Shown: positions 9,329-18,821, counted from the first letter of the stretch. The stretch is 64,000 nt of DNA from Pontibacter lucknowensis (GCF_900156415.1 NZ_FTNM01000001.1:558001-622000), one strand, 5' to 3'. Numbers and translations: made by a program. The notes: generated by a model from the letters alone, not told the origin.

Positions 9329-10435
9329 TTACTTGTTTTGCTCTAACAGTGTGATAAAATCATCGAATAGGTAAACAGAATCATGCGGTCCAGGGGAAGA
9401 CTCAGGGTGATACTGCACCGAGAATGCTGGCTTCGACTTCATACGAATACCTTCCACCGTATTATCATTCAGGTTGATATGCGTCACTTCTACGTCCGGG
9501 TGGTTCTTCAGTTGCTCCGAATCCACAACGAAACCATGGTTCTGCGACGTGATCTCGCTCAAGCCAGTGATCAGGTTCTTAACAGGGTGATTGAGCCCTC
9601 TGTGGCCATTGTGCATTTTGTAGGTTGCAATACCGTTGGCCTGTGCCAGCATCTGGTGTCCCATGCATATTCCGAACATAGGTCTGTTCTTATCCAATAT
9701 CTGCTTCACACTCTCAATGGCAATTGTAGTAGCAGCAGGATCACCAGGACCATTAGAGATAAAGTAACCGTCCGGGTTCCACTTTTCCATTTCCTCAAAT
9801 GATGTATCATAAGGGAATACCTTCACCTCGCAGCCACGAGCCACCAGGTTGTTCAAGCTATTACGCTTTACACCAAGGTCGAGCACAGCAACTCTATACT
9901 TTACAACTTCAGGCTTCATCTCATACACCTCAGGCGTGCTCACATGCGACGAGAGCTCAAGACCAGCCATAGATGGTACCTCAGCTAATCGTTGCTTCAA
10001 TGCTGCTACATCAGCAGTCTCAGAAGAGATGATACCATTCATAGCGCCTTTGTCACGAATGTGGCGCACAAGAGCACGCGTGTCGATTTCACAGATACCA
10101 ACTATACCTGCTTTTTCAAAGTAGTCTTGCAAAGAACCTTCTGCACGCTTACGGGAGAAGAAGTGTGAGAACTCTTTACACACAAGACCATTGATCTGTA
10201 CTTTCCCTGATTCGACTTCATCAGATTGAACACCGTAGTTACCAATGTGTGAAAAAGTAGTGACAACTAACTGACCATAGTACGATGGATCCGTAAAGAT
10301 TTCCTGATAGCCAGTCATACCAGTGTTAAAGCATAACTCACCACCTGTTGTACCGATACGCCCCAGGCTCTTGCCTGTGAATACGGTACCATCTTGCAAT
10401 AAAAGAATAGCTTCGGAAGTTGTGTGTTTTTTCAT
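9329..10435 (-). CDS. carA: Carbamoyl-phosphate synthase small subunit
   Basis: A 368-residue glutamine amidotransferase subunit that supplies ammonia to CarB for carbamoyl phosphate, the precursor of pyrimidines and arginine. The N-terminal domain has LQDGTVFTGKSLG and FNTGMTGYQE; the C-terminal class I amidotransferase domain has the nucleophile in GICMGHQ and the His-Glu pair in YHPESSPGPHD. The start was placed at 10435 (MKKHTTSEA); the longer frame begins with TTG. carB is not nearby. It lies between the rplQ terminator and eno and appears to be the first gene of a carA-eno unit. Confidence 0.95.
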   Translation of the reverse strand: MKKHTTSEAILLLQDGTVFTGKSLGRIGTTGGELCFNTGMTGYQEIFTDPSYYGQLVVTTFSHIGNYGVQSDEVESGKVQINGLVCKEFSHFFSRKRAEGSLQDYFEKAGIVGICEIDTRALVRHIRDKGAMNGIISSETADVAALKQRLAEVPSMAGLELSSHVSTPEVYEMKPEVVKYRVAVLDLGVKRNSLNNLVARGCEVKVFPYDTSFEEMEKWNPDGYFISNGPGDPAATTIAIESVKQILDKNRPMFGICMGHQMLAQANGIATYKMHNGHRGLNHPVKNLITGLSEITSQNHGFVVDSEQLKNHPDVEVTHINLNDNTVEGIRMKSKPAFSVQYHPESSPGPHDSVYLFDDFITLLEQNK

Positions 10436-10449
10436 TTTAATAATTTGAT

Positions 10450-10457
10450 ACAAAAAT
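10450..10457 (-). promoter_or_regulatory. Candidate -7 element for carA
   Basis: The minus strand reads TATTTTTG, only 15 bases before the carA ATG and overlapping the T-tract of the rplQ terminator. No -33 TTG is apparent, so it is a weak call. Confidence 0.35.
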
Positions 10458-10459
10458 AA

Positions 10460-10489
10460 AAAAGGGACACGACTTACGTCATGTCCCTT
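10460..10489 (-). terminator. Terminator of the ribosomal superoperon (after rplQ)
   Basis: AAAGGGACA (10460-10468) pairs with TGTCCCTTT (10481-10489), and the stem can extend inward through GAC/GTC with one weak pair. On the minus strand a T-run follows. It sits 23 bases after the rplQ stop. Confidence 0.85.
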
Positions 10490-10511
10490 TGCAATATTTC
10501 ACAAATGAAGC

Positions 10512-11024
10512 TTATTCAGCATCTTTTGTTTCATCTTTAGTGCCCTCTGCTTCTGGAGTTGCTGGAGCTGAAGCCTCAGTAGACTCAGCACCTTTTTTCT
10601 TAGAAGAAGAACGACGACGAGTTTTCTTAGCACCACCGGCAGCGCCAGTTGTAGTCAACATATCCTCGTTGTAGTCAACAAGCTCGATAACACACATTTC
10701 AGCATTGTCACCAAGTCTGTAACCAGTCTTCAGGATACGAGTGTAACCACCGGGTCTGTTAGCGATCTTTACAGATACTTCGTCGAACAACTCTTTCACA
10801 GACTCTTTGTCTTGCAGGTAAGCAAATACAGTTCTTCTGGAGTGAGTTGTGTCGTTTTTAGATTTTGTCAGTAGAGGCTCCACATACTTGCGCAGTGCTT
10901 TCGCTTTAGCTACTGTTGTAGAAAGACGCTTGTGCAGGATAAGCGAAGCAGCCATGTTTGACAGCATTGCTTTACGGTGCGAAGCGGTTCTTCCTAAATG
11001 ATTGATTTTTTTACCGTGTCTCAT
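10512..11024 (-). CDS. rplQ: Ribosomal protein bL17
   Basis: A 170-residue bL17 of the large subunit, located near the peptide exit tunnel. The core ([24 protein letters not shown], ending near residue 122 at IELVDYNE) matches the family. The last 45 residues are an extra low-complexity tail, first basic ([12 protein letters not shown]) then acidic and Ala/Glu/Thr rich. Such extensions are frequent in Bacteroidota bL17. It is the last gene of the alpha block and is followed by a strong hairpin. Confidence 0.97.
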   Translation of the reverse strand: MRHGKKINHLGRTASHRKAMLSNMAASLILHKRLSTTVAKAKALRKYVEPLLTKSKNDTTHSRRTVFAYLQDKESVKELFDEVSVKIANRPGGYTRILKTGYRLGDNAEMCVIELVDYNEDMLTTTGAAGGAKKTRRRSSSKKKGAESTEASAPATPEAEGTKDETKDAE

Positions 11025-11094
11025 TATTTTGAATTGTGCACGTGCATACCGTCGATCAACCCACCCGGGGATCGGGAATTATGCCGCAGGATTA

Positions 11095-12084
11095 TTAATC
11101 TTCTTCTAATTTATACTTAGAAAGGTCCATGCCAAAAGTCAGGCCTTTCTCTTGCACCAGATTCTCAAGCTCTGTCAAAGACTTCTTACCGAAGTTACGG
11201 AACTTCATCATGTCAGAGATGTCAAGCTGCACCAAGTCGCCAAGGGTTTTGATGTCGGCAGCCTTGAGGCAGTTGTAAGCTCTAACAGAAAGATCCATAT
11301 CCTGAAGTGAAGTCTTCAGGACTTTGCGCATGTGCAGAAGTTCTTCATCCACAGCTTCTTCTTCTTCAGGCTTAGCTGTTTCGAAAGTCATTGTGTTATC
11401 AGAGAAGAGCATGAAGTGCTGGATCAAAATATTGGCAGCGCCTTTCAAGGCATCTTCAGGATGTATAGAACCATCAGTCTGTATGTCAAGCAATAGCTTT
11501 TCATAGTCAGTCTTCTGCTCAACACGTGTATTTTCTACGCTGAACTTTACATTCTTGATTGGCGTGAAAATGGCATCAATTGGAATAAGACCAAAAACCT
11601 GATCAGCCGGCTTATTTTCTTCAGCAGGAACGTAACCACGTCCTTTCTGAATAGTAAGCTCTACTTCCAGAGTCATGTTCTTGTCCAGGTTACAGATTAC
11701 CAGCTCAGGGTTTAGAACCTCAAAGCTTGTAGAGAATTTGCTGATGTCGCCAGCTACAAATTTATCCTGACCTGAGATAGATACAGTGATCTTATCATCA
11801 ATGACTTCGCTTATTTTCTTAAAGCGAACCATTTTCAAATTAAGGATGATGTCAGATACATCTTCCACTACGCCTTCAACAGACGAGAACTCGTGCAGTA
11901 CACCAGGTATGCGAACGCTAGTAATTGCGTAACCTTCCAGAGAAGAAAGCAAAATTCTTCGCAAAGCATTACCGATGGTTACTCCGTAACCTTTTTCAAG
12001 CGGCTTGAATTCAAATAAACCATGAAAGTCGTCGGCTTTTTCCATTACAACTTTCTCTGGCATTTGAAATGCTAATATTGACAT
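11095..12084 (-). CDS. rpoA: RNA polymerase alpha subunit
   Basis: A 329-residue alpha subunit. The N-terminal dimerisation domain carries [20 protein letters not shown] (the beta/beta' assembly region). An acidic linker ([11 protein letters not shown], about 240-250) leads to the C-terminal helix-hairpin-helix domain ([29 protein letters not shown]) that contacts DNA and activators. A 70-base gap to rplQ contains a 10-base palindrome (TGCACGTGCA, 11037-11046) and a GATC-flanked short inverted repeat of unknown meaning. Confidence 0.98.
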   Translation of the reverse strand: MSILAFQMPEKVVMEKADDFHGLFEFKPLEKGYGVTIGNALRRILLSSLEGYAITSVRIPGVLHEFSSVEGVVEDVSDIILNLKMVRFKKISEVIDDKITVSISGQDKFVAGDISKFSTSFEVLNPELVICNLDKNMTLEVELTIQKGRGYVPAEENKPADQVFGLIPIDAIFTPIKNVKFSVENTRVEQKTDYEKLLLDIQTDGSIHPEDALKGAANILIQHFMLFSDNTMTFETAKPEEEEAVDEELLHMRKVLKTSLQDMDLSVRAYNCLKAADIKTLGDLVQLDISDMMKFRNFGKKSLTELENLVQEKGLTFGMDLSKYKLEED

Positions 12085-12121
12085 ACTTGCAGTGTTAAAG
12101 GTTAAAAATTGATTAAGCGGC

Positions 12122-12727
12122 TTACTTAGAGTAAAGCTCGACGATCAGCTGCTCCTGAATTTTCTCAGGGATCTGGTCACGCTGTGGCGCAGACACAAAT
12201 TTACCAACCATCTCAGCACCATCCCACTCTAACCAGCTAAATGCACGTGCGTTACGTACGCTTAGGCTAGTTGTAATCGCCTCAAGAGATTTTGATTTCT
12301 CTCTCACGGCTACCGTATCACCAACTTTTAAGCTATATGATGGAATGTTAACGATCTCGCCGTTAACAGTGATATGCTTGTGCAAAACTAGCTGACGGGC
12401 AGCTCTTCTTGTCGGAGCGATACCCAGTCTGTAAACTGTGTTATCAAGTCTGGACTCAAGAAGGATCAACAGGTTTTCACCAGTGATACCGCCTTTACGA
12501 GCTGCCTTGTCAAACAGGTTAGCAAACTGCTTCTCCAGCATACCATAGATATATTTTGCTTTCTGCTTTTCAGCAAGCTGAACTGCATATTCAGACTGCT
12601 TCTTACGACGACCACGGCCGTGCTGTCCTGGAGGATAGCTTTTCTTTTTTAATGCTTTGCTTGGGCCAAAAATCTCCTCGTTGAATTTTCTGGAGATTTT
12701 GCTTTTAGGACCAGTATATCTTGCCAT
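12122..12727 (-). CDS. rpsD: Ribosomal protein uS4
   Basis: A 201-residue uS4, a primary 16S rRNA binder in early small-subunit assembly. It begins [15 protein letters not shown] and contains the S4 RNA-binding domain at about residues 92-155 ([30 protein letters not shown]). The N-terminus lacks the CxxC zinc knuckle found in some uS4 proteins. Gene order rpsK-rpsD-rpoA is that of the classical alpha operon, where S4 can be the autoregulator; no leader structure was resolved here. Confidence 0.97.
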   Translation of the reverse strand: MARYTGPKSKISRKFNEEIFGPSKALKKKSYPPGQHGRGRRKKQSEYAVQLAEKQKAKYIYGMLEKQFANLFDKAARKGGITGENLLILLESRLDNTVYRLGIAPTRRAARQLVLHKHITVNGEIVNIPSYSLKVGDTVAVREKSKSLEAITTSLSVRNARAFSWLEWDGAEMVGKFVSAPQRDQIPEKIQEQLIVELYSK

Positions 12728-12749
12728 TGTATTTAATCTAATTTACTAA

Positions 12750-13142
12750 TTAAACTCTTCTGCGTTTAGGAGGACGACATCCGTTGTGAGGAAGTGGTGT
12801 AACATCTTTAATAGTTGTTACTTCGATACCAGTATTCTGTACAGTACGGATGGCGGACTCTCTACCTGCACCAGGGCCTTTAACAAATACTTCAGCTTTA
12901 CGCATACCCAGGTCATAAGCAACCTTTGCGCAATCTGCAGCAGCCATTTGTGCAGCGTAAGGAGTGTTCTTTTTAGAACCTTTAAAACCCATTTTACCAG
13001 CAGAAGCCCAAGAGATAACTTGTCCTGCGTTGTTGGTTACTGAGATAATAATATTGTTGAAAGAAGCTTTGATGTGTACCTGGCCTGTTGATTCAACAAC
13101 TACAACACGCTTCTTAGCTTTGTCTTTTCTTTTCTGAGCCAT
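12750..13142 (-). CDS. rpsK: Ribosomal protein uS11
   Basis: A 130-residue uS11 of the 30S platform. Core motifs [17 protein letters not shown] and [13 protein letters not shown] and the invariant C-terminus [11 protein letters not shown] are present. The start was placed at 13142 (MAQKRK); an in-frame TTG two codons upstream is not needed. Confidence 0.97.
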   Translation of the reverse strand: MAQKRKDKAKKRVVVVESTGQVHIKASFNNIIISVTNNAGQVISWASAGKMGFKGSKKNTPYAAQMAAADCAKVAYDLGMRKAEVFVKGPGAGRESAIRTVQNTGIEVTTIKDVTPLPHNGCRPPKRRRV

Positions 13143-13151
13143 GATCAAAAA

Positions 13152-13529
13152 TTATTTAGAAGCTTTCTTCTTGTTTGCTACTGTCTTACGCTTACCTTTT
13201 CTTGTGCGCGAGTTATTCTTCGTGCGCTGACCTCGTACAGGTAGACCTTTACGGTGTCTCAAACCACGGTAGCAGCCAATATCAAGAAGACGCTTGATAT
13301 GCAATTGCACTTCTGATCTCAAAACACCTTCAGTTTTGATCTCAGCTGCAATCACATTTCTGATCTCATTAGCTTCATCTTCGGTCCAGTCTTTCACCTT
13401 TTTGTCAAGATCCACCCCGGCTTTGTTTAGGATTTGCACAGAGAGATTACGACCTATACCATAGATGTACGTCAAAGAGATCTCTCCTCTTTTGTTGTCC
13501 GGAATATCAACTCCTGCTATTCTTGCCAT
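13152..13529 (-). CDS. rpsM: Ribosomal protein uS13
   Basis: A 125-residue uS13 of the 30S head, contacting the P-site tRNA and 50S bridges. It begins [19 protein letters not shown], has the helix-hairpin-helix segment IYGIGRN, and ends in a basic tail ([17 protein letters not shown]). The nine-base gap to rpsK indicates co-translation. Confidence 0.97.
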   Translation of the reverse strand: MARIAGVDIPDNKRGEISLTYIYGIGRNLSVQILNKAGVDLDKKVKDWTEDEANEIRNVIAAEIKTEGVLRSEVQLHIKRLLDIGCYRGLRHRKGLPVRGQRTKNNSRTRKGKRKTVANKKKASK

Positions 13530-13538
13530 AATTAATAA

Positions 13539-13655
13539 TTATCCTTGTCTTTGTTTATATCTTGGATTTTTTTTGTTGATAACATAAAGCTTCCCCTTAC
13601 GGCGGATCACTTTACATTCAGCACTTCTCTTTTTTACTGATGCTTTGACTTTCAT
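13539..13655 (-). CDS. rpmJ: Ribosomal protein bL36, zinc-free type
   Basis: A 38-residue frame read directly on the minus strand: it starts [20 protein letters not shown] and ends NPRYKQRQG. Length and both ends match bL36. The zinc-binding set (Cys11, Cys14, Cys27, His32 in the metal-bound form) is reduced to Cys14, with Ser11, Asn27 and Arg32, so this is the C-minus type that does not need zinc. It lies between infA and rpsM as in most bacteria. Confidence 0.95.
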   Translation of the reverse strand: MKVKASVKKRSAECKVIRRKGKLYVINKKNPRYKQRQG

Positions 13656-13660
13656 TGTAG

Positions 13661-13879
13661 TTATTTATATCGATAAACAATTCTTCCTTTAGTTAAATCA
13701 TAAGGAGACATCTCCAATTTAACTCGGTCACCTGGCAGAATCTTGATGTAATTCATTCTCATTTTACCTGAGATATGTGCGATCACCTGATGACCATTTT
13801 CTAACTCTACCCGGAACATTGCATTTGATAATGCTTCGATGATAGTACCGTCTTGCTCGATAGAGGACTGCTTCGCCAT
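13661..13879 (-). CDS. infA: Translation initiation factor IF-1
   Basis: A 72-residue single OB-fold protein that occupies the 30S A site during initiation. The sequence [39 protein letters not shown] and [21 protein letters not shown] is near-universal for IF-1. Its start immediately follows the map stop, implying translational coupling. Confidence 0.97.
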   Translation of the reverse strand: MAKQSSIEQDGTIIEALSNAMFRVELENGHQVIAHISGKMRMNYIKILPGDRVKLEMSPYDLTKGRIVYRYK

Positions 13880-14653
13880 TTATTGTTGTTTAGCTTTATC
13901 TATATAATCAAAAGTTGTTAATACTTCTGCTTGATCTTTTCTTATTACAACTGTATGCTCAAAATGAGCAGAGGGTTTATTATCACGGGTCCGGATTGTC
14001 CATCCATCCTCTTCTTGAATAATATACCTGGTACCGAGGTTTACCATTGGCTCAATCGCAAGTACCAATCCATTTTGAAGCTTTAATCCCTGTCCACGTT
14101 TCCCGTAATTAGGCACTTCAGGAGCCTCATGTAGGTTACGTCCTATACCGTGCCCTACCAATTCTCGTACGACACCATATTTAGAAGCTTCAGCATGTGT
14201 CTGGATTGCATGGCTGACATCACCAAGCCTATTTCCAACAACTGCCTTTTCAATCCCTTTGTACAAGGATTCTTTTGTAACATCTAACAGATGTGAAACC
14301 TCCTCAGAAACATTACCAACAGCATGGGTATATGCACAGTCACTATGAAAACCGTTATAATAGACTCCACAGTCAACAGAAATTACGTCTCCATCGTTCA
14401 AAACGTAATTACTTGGCATTCCATGAACTACAGTCGAGTTTATCGAGATACAGAGGCTAAAAGGAAACCCATTGTAGTTTTTAAAAGATGGAACAGCTCC
14501 ATGATCTTTAATAAACTCTTCAGCTCTTTTATCAAGGGTAAGAGTTGATACCCCTTCCTTTATAAGAAGAGCTATTTCGCCATGTGCTTTACTTAATATT
14601 AAAGCACTCTGGCGAATTAGCTCTATTTCTTCTTCAGTCTTGTAAAAAATCAT
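13880..14653 (-). CDS. map: Methionine aminopeptidase, type I
   Basis: A 257-residue enzyme that removes N-terminal methionine from nascent proteins. The five metal ligands can be placed: Asp in ISVDCGVYYNGFHSD (two residues), His in GHGIGRNLHE, Glu in LAIEPMV and Glu in AHFEHTVVI. It lacks an N-terminal SH3-binding zinc domain, so it is the short type Ia form. It lies between secY and infA; no adk gene intervenes, unlike in Firmicutes. Confidence 0.96.
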   Translation of the reverse strand: MIFYKTEEEIELIRQSALILSKAHGEIALLIKEGVSTLTLDKRAEEFIKDHGAVPSFKNYNGFPFSLCISINSTVVHGMPSNYVLNDGDVISVDCGVYYNGFHSDCAYTHAVGNVSEEVSHLLDVTKESLYKGIEKAVVGNRLGDVSHAIQTHAEASKYGVVRELVGHGIGRNLHEAPEVPNYGKRGQGLKLQNGLVLAIEPMVNLGTRYIIQEEDGWTIRTRDNKPSAHFEHTVVIRKDQAEVLTTFDYIDKAKQQ

Positions 14654-14656
14654 TTA

Positions 14657-15973
14657 TTAGGATACCATGGCAATATTCTCTGTTCTGCCTCTAAGCTTAC
14701 CAGATTTCATCATGCCATCATAATGACGCATTAGTAAATAACTTTCAATCTGCTGCAATGTGTCGAGAACAACACCCACCATAATGATCAGTGAAGTGCC
14801 CCCGTAGAACTGAGCAAACTCTCTAGTTACTCCAAATAGCATGGCGATAGCAGGAAAGATTGCAACGAGCGCTAGATAAATAGCACCAGGCAGCGTGATT
14901 TTTGTAAGAATATTATCAATATACTCTGAGGTAGAACGACCAGGTTTAACACCCGGCACAAAACCACCACTACGCTTCAAGTCATCAGCAATTTGATTTG
15001 GATTAACAGTAATCGCTGTGTAGAAGTATGTAAATATCAGGATCATCAATCCAAACACTACATTGTACTGCCATGAAGTGAAATCAGAGAATGTCGCTCC
15101 TATATAACTCGCTGTTTCATTTGAATCTGCCCAGATTGAAGCAATCATAGAGGGTAGAAACATCAACGATTGAGCGAAAATGATAGGCATAACACCTGCT
15201 GCATTTACTTTCAAAGGAATAAACTGGCGCTGTCCACTGTATAGCGAGCTACCGCCAACCTGCTTAGCATATTGTACTGGGATTCTTCTTACAGCCTGAG
15301 TAAGCATTACTACAGACATTACTACAAAGAAGAGAACCACTAACTCAAAAATAAACAGCAGTGCACCATTTAACTCTTTAGATAAGGCTTCAGCAACAAT
15401 GGCACCTGGGAAACGAGAGATAATGCCAATCATAATCAGCATTGATATACCGTTACCTATACCTTTATCTGTAATTCTTTCACCAAGCCACATACAGAAG
15501 ATTGTGCCCGATGTTAACACAATCATGGAGCTAATGGTAAACAGCGTGGTATTTATTACAATTGCTTCGCTGTTAATCGTAGCAACAAAGCCTACTGCCT
15601 GAGCAAGCGTAATGATAATAGTAAGAACTCGGGTGATTTGGTTGATTTTCTTTCTACCAGACTCACCCTCCTTCTGCATTTTTTGAAAATACGGAACGGC
15701 TATAGTAAGTAGCTGTAATACGATAGAAGCTGAAATGTATGGCATGATCCCTAACGCAAAGATGGAAGCATTGCTAAATGCTCCACCTAAGAACGTATCC
15801 AAAAGGCCAAATATACCTTCGGTGTTGGCCTTGAGCTGGTTAGGATCTATACCAGGAAGAACAACATAAGAACCTAATCTAAAAATAGCTATAAAACCTA
15901 AGGTATTGAGTATTCGTACTCTTAGATCATCAATAGCAAAAATGTTCTTAATTGTTGTTATAAACTTCTTCAT
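14657..15973 (-). CDS. secY: Protein translocase channel SecY
   Basis: A 438-residue polytopic membrane protein with ten expected helices, forming the SecYEG channel. Visible landmarks are the N-terminal RILNTLGFIAIFRLGSYV helix, the plug region after LDTFLGGAF, the GERITDKGIGNGISM segment, RRIPVQYAKQ in the large cytoplasmic loop and the NPNQIADDLKRSGGFVPGVKPG loop. The partner secE is at 39907-40098. It follows rplO by five bases. Confidence 0.97.
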   Translation of the reverse strand: MKKFITTIKNIFAIDDLRVRILNTLGFIAIFRLGSYVVLPGIDPNQLKANTEGIFGLLDTFLGGAFSNASIFALGIMPYISASIVLQLLTIAVPYFQKMQKEGESGRKKINQITRVLTIIITLAQAVGFVATINSEAIVINTTLFTISSMIVLTSGTIFCMWLGERITDKGIGNGISMLIMIGIISRFPGAIVAEALSKELNGALLFIFELVVLFFVVMSVVMLTQAVRRIPVQYAKQVGGSSLYSGQRQFIPLKVNAAGVMPIIFAQSLMFLPSMIASIWADSNETASYIGATFSDFTSWQYNVVFGLMILIFTYFYTAITVNPNQIADDLKRSGGFVPGVKPGRSTSEYIDNILTKITLPGAIYLALVAIFPAIAMLFGVTREFAQFYGGTSLIIMVGVVLDTLQQIESYLLMRHYDGMMKSGKLRGRTENIAMVS

Positions 15974-15978
15974 AAAAA

Positions 15979-16425
15979 TTAAAGGGCTACTGTTTTACCG
16001 CCTGCTTTTTCGATGGATGAAATGGCAGTTTGAGAAAAAGCGTGAGCGTGTACTTCTACAGCTTTAGATATCTCTCCTCTACCTAAGATCTTAACTTTGT
16101 CGTTCTTGGACACTAAACCGTGTGCCTTGAAGAAATCAAAGTTAAAAACTTTTTCATTAGTTTCTGCAGCCAAAGACTCCAGAACATCTAAATTTATTCC
16201 TTTATACTCTACTCTGTTGAAGTTTTTGAAACCAAACTTAGGTACACGTCTCTGAAGTGGCATCTGACCACCTTCAAAGCCTGACTTCTGAGAGTAGCCT
16301 GAACGAGACTTGGCACCTTTGTGACCTCTAGTAGAAGTTCCACCTCTACCTGAGCCAGTTCCTCTGCCTATTCTCTTTCTAGTCTTAACAGACCCTTCTG
16401 CAGGTTTTAATGAATTCAAATACAT
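15979..16425 (-). CDS. rplO: Ribosomal protein uL15
   Basis: A 148-residue uL15, a late 50S assembly protein. The basic glycine-rich N-terminus (RKRIGRGTGSGRGGTSTRGHKG, GFEGGQMPLQRRVPKFGF) and the C-terminal SAIEKAGG-like segment (ISSIEKAGGKTVAL) identify it. It starts one base after the rpmD stop. Confidence 0.96.
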   Translation of the reverse strand: MYLNSLKPAEGSVKTRKRIGRGTGSGRGGTSTRGHKGAKSRSGYSQKSGFEGGQMPLQRRVPKFGFKNFNRVEYKGINLDVLESLAAETNEKVFNFDFFKAHGLVSKNDKVKILGRGEISKAVEVHAHAFSQTAISSIEKAGGKTVAL

Positions 16426-16426
16426 A

Positions 16427-16606
16427 TTAAATGTCCTTTACTTCTACTAAATTGTGAACCTTGTTAATCATACCAGCAATCTGAGGTGTTTTCTCAACAG
16501 TTACTGATTTATTGATCTTACCAAGACCTAGCGCTTGAATTGTAAGCTTTTGGTTCTTTGGTCTGTCAATAATGCTTTTAACCTGTGTGATTGTTACTTT
16601 AGCCAT
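16427..16606 (-). CDS. rpmD: Ribosomal protein uL30
   Basis: A 59-residue frame read on the minus strand: MAKVTITQVKSIIDRPKNQK at the start and VHNLVEVKDI at the end. The single ferredoxin-like domain with LGLGKINKSV and TPQIAGMINKV matches uL30. It sits between rpsE and rplO, the conserved spc-operon position, with five bases to rpsE. Confidence 0.95.
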   Translation of the reverse strand: MAKVTITQVKSIIDRPKNQKLTIQALGLGKINKSVTVEKTPQIAGMINKVHNLVEVKDI

Positions 16607-16611
16607 CTCAA

Positions 16612-17130
16612 TTAACCGTTAAATACTTTCTGCAAATTAACACCACGCTGCTGAGCTACGGCCAAAGGATCACGCATTTTTGACAGCGCATCAAAAGTTG
16701 CTTTTACCACGTTATGTGGGTTAGAAGACCCTTTAGACTTGCAAAGTACGTCTTTGATACCAGCACTTTCCAATACAGCACGCATTGCACCACCGGCAAT
16801 TACACCAGTACCTGGAGCTGCAGGCTTAACAAGAACGAAACCACCTGAGTACTTACCTTCCATTGCATGTGGAACAGTGTGATGGTAAAGAGGAACTTTA
16901 ACCAAGTTCTTCTTTGCATCGTCTATACCTTTAGCAATAGCGTCAGTTACTTCGTTTGCTTTACCAAGGCCGTATCCAACAACACCATTACCATCACCTA
17001 CTACAACGATGGCAGCAAAGCTAAATCTTCTACCACCTTTTACAACTTTAGCTACACGATTGATCGCAACAACTTTTTCTTTGAGTTCGATCTCGCTAGC
17101 CTTTACACTACGAATATTATTTTTCAACAT
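16612..17130 (-). CDS. rpsE: Ribosomal protein uS5
   Basis: A 172-residue uS5, important for decoding fidelity and head-body movement. It contains the double-stranded RNA-binding fold ([30 protein letters not shown]) and the C-terminal domain ([23 protein letters not shown]). Confidence 0.97.
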   Translation of the reverse strand: MLKNNIRSVKASEIELKEKVVAINRVAKVVKGGRRFSFAAIVVVGDGNGVVGYGLGKANEVTDAIAKGIDDAKKNLVKVPLYHHTVPHAMEGKYSGGFVLVKPAAPGTGVIAGGAMRAVLESAGIKDVLCKSKGSSNPHNVVKATFDALSKMRDPLAVAQQRGVNLQKVFNG

Positions 17131-17135
17131 AATTC

Positions 17136-17486
17136 TTAGAATTTAAGGCCTGCCTCGCGTGCGCCTTCAGCCAATGATTTTACGTTACCATGGTAAAGGT
17201 ATCCAGAACGGTCAAACACCACCTGCGTGATACCCATCTCGAGAGCTTTAGCTCCTATTTCTTTTCCAACCTGATTGGACACTGAAATATTAGCGTTGGA
17301 TACACCATCAAGCTTCACAGAAGAGGCAGCCGCCAAAGTTTTTCCTGTAGTGTCATCGATCAGCTGTGCATAGATAGCTTTGTTGCTTCTAAAAACAGAT
17401 AATCTTGGTCTGGCAGAAGTACCAGAAATCTTGTTTCTGATACTTCTCTTAATTCTAAGTCTTCTTGATACTTTATTAACAGACAT
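17136..17486 (-). CDS. rplR: Ribosomal protein uL18
   Basis: A 116-residue uL18, which binds 5S rRNA with uL5 in the central protuberance. Motifs [27 protein letters not shown] and [26 protein letters not shown] are characteristic. Five bases separate it from rpsE. Confidence 0.97.
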   Translation of the reverse strand: MSVNKVSRRLRIKRSIRNKISGTSARPRLSVFRSNKAIYAQLIDDTTGKTLAAASSVKLDGVSNANISVSNQVGKEIGAKALEMGITQVVFDRSGYLYHGNVKSLAEGAREAGLKF

Positions 17487-17494
17487 GATGATGA

Positions 17495-18049
17495 TTATTT
17501 AGACGCTGTCTTACCAGCTTTTCTTCTTACAACTTCTCCTACAAAACGGATACCTTTACCTTTATAAGGCTCTACTTTGCGAAGTGATCTGATTTTAGCA
17601 GCTACCTGACCGATCAGTTGCTTGTCATTACTTTCAAGCGTGATTACTGGTGCTTTACCTTTTTCTGTTACTGCAGTTGCAGAAACTTCTTCAGGCATGG
17701 TCATGAAGATATTGTGTGAGTATCCAAGAGCAAGCTCCAGTACATTTCCCTGTACAGTTGCTTTGTAACCAACACCCACTAACTCCAGCTGCTCTTTATA
17801 GCCTTCACTTACACCTACCACCATGTTGTTGATAAGTGAACGGTAAAGTCCATGCATAGCTTTGTGACGCTTCTGCTCAGTAGGACGCTCAACCACAATC
17901 TGGTTTTCTTCCTGCTTAACAATAATGTCTTTATCTACCGGAGTAGTTAGTGTTCCCTTAGGACCTTTTACAGTAACAACGTTATCCTTTGCAACAGCAA
18001 TTTCAACGTTTGTCGGCAGAGTGATTGGCAATTTTCCTATACGTGACAT
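17495..18049 (-). CDS. rplF: Ribosomal protein uL6
   Basis: A 184-residue uL6 made of two related domains, near the sarcin-ricin loop and the factor-binding site. It begins [12 protein letters not shown] and carries [10 protein letters not shown] plus the C-terminal signature [11 protein letters not shown]-like segment [14 protein letters not shown] and RRKAGK. Confidence 0.97.
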   Translation of the reverse strand: MSRIGKLPITLPTNVEIAVAKDNVVTVKGPKGTLTTPVDKDIIVKQEENQIVVERPTEQKRHKAMHGLYRSLINNMVVGVSEGYKEQLELVGVGYKATVQGNVLELALGYSHNIFMTMPEEVSATAVTEKGKAPVITLESNDKQLIGQVAAKIRSLRKVEPYKGKGIRFVGEVVRRKAGKTASK

Positions 18050-18063
18050 TGTCTATCCTCCTA

Positions 18064-18462
18064 TTAGTAAACGTAACACAATACCTCACCACCTACATTC
18101 AGTGACTTGGCTTCTTTTTCAGTCATTACACCTTTGGAAGTTGACAGAATAGCAATACCCAACCCGTTCAGAACGCGTGGCAAGCTGTCATTTCCGGTAT
18201 ACTTACGAAGCCCTGGCTTACTTACCCTCTCAAGTTTCACAATAGCAGATTGCTTAGTGGTAGGGTTGTATTTCAGAGCGATCTTAATAGTACCTTGTAC
18301 AGAGGAATCATCAAACTTATAGCTTTGAATGTATCCTTTTTCGTACAATACTTTTGTAATCTCTTTCTTGATATTGCTAGATGGTATTTCAACTACTCTG
18401 TGGTTTGCCTTGATGGCATTACGCACTCTAGTTAAATAATCTGCTATTGGATCTGAGTTCAT
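18064..18462 (-). CDS. rpsH: Ribosomal protein uS8
   Basis: A 132-residue uS8 that binds helix 21 of 16S rRNA. It starts MNSDPIADYLTRVRNAI and has the C-terminal family motif STSKGVMTEKEAKSLNVGGEVLCYVY. Eighty-nine bases, unusually many for this block, separate it from rpsN; that gap holds a hairpin and a TATCTTTG element on the minus strand. Confidence 0.97.
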   Translation of the reverse strand: MNSDPIADYLTRVRNAIKANHRVVEIPSSNIKKEITKVLYEKGYIQSYKFDDSSVQGTIKIALKYNPTTKQSAIVKLERVSKPGLRKYTGNDSLPRVLNGLGIAILSTSKGVMTEKEAKSLNVGGEVLCYVY

Positions 18463-18504
18463 TATGAATCACTTAAATCTTGAACGCTTTTTCTAAGCGA
18501 GCGG

Positions 18505-18512
18505 CAAAGATA
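18505..18512 (-). promoter_or_regulatory. Candidate internal -7 element upstream of rpsH
   Basis: The minus strand reads TATCTTTG, followed by CCGC, a good TAnnTTTG match, about 42 bases before the rpsH ATG inside the ribosomal gene block. A TTG at the -33 spacing is not evident. Confidence 0.4.
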
Positions 18513-18528
18513 AGAATATCTTTTCTTC

Positions 18529-18548
18529 TTTCTTAATATGTTAAGAAA
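18529..18548. other. Intergenic hairpin between rpsN and rpsH
   Basis: TTTCTTAA (18529-18536) and TTAAGAAA (18541-18548) form a perfect eight-base stem with a TATG loop. The stem is AT-rich, so it may be a weak terminator or an RNA-processing site. It lies just upstream of the candidate rpsH promoter. Confidence 0.45.
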
Positions 18549-18551
18549 AAA

Positions 18552-18821
18552 TTACCAGCTCGATTTTGTTACACCAGGAATTTTACCCATAACAGCCAGT
18601 TCTCTGAACACTACACGTGAGATACCGAATTTTCTCATGTAACCACGTGGTCTTCCAGACAGCTTGCAACGGTTATGTAACCTTACTGGAGATGAATTCT
18701 TAGGAAGCTTATCAAGTCCTTCGTAATCTCCTTTAGCTTTAAGTTCAGCACGCTTCGCAGCGTACTTTGCCACTAACTTCTGTCTTTTAAGCTCTCTCGC
18801 TTTTACTGCTTCTTTAGCCAT
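18552..18821 (-). CDS. rpsN: Ribosomal protein uS14, zinc-free long type
   Basis: An 89-residue uS14 of the 30S head. Length and a single cysteine ([13 protein letters not shown]) show the long C-minus form rather than the about 61-residue zinc form with two CxxC pairs. The C-terminus [18 protein letters not shown] is typical. Confidence 0.97.
   Translation of the reverse strand: MAKEAVKARELKRQKLVAKYAAKRAELKAKGDYEGLDKLPKNSSPVRLHNRCKLSGRPRGYMRKFGISRVVFRELAVMGKIPGVTKSSW

Noticed and set aside
10512-10660. Frameshift or fusion in the low-complexity tail of rplQ
   Set aside because: The frame stays open with a regular basic-then-acidic tail of the kind seen in other Bacteroidota bL17, so it is an extension and not damage.
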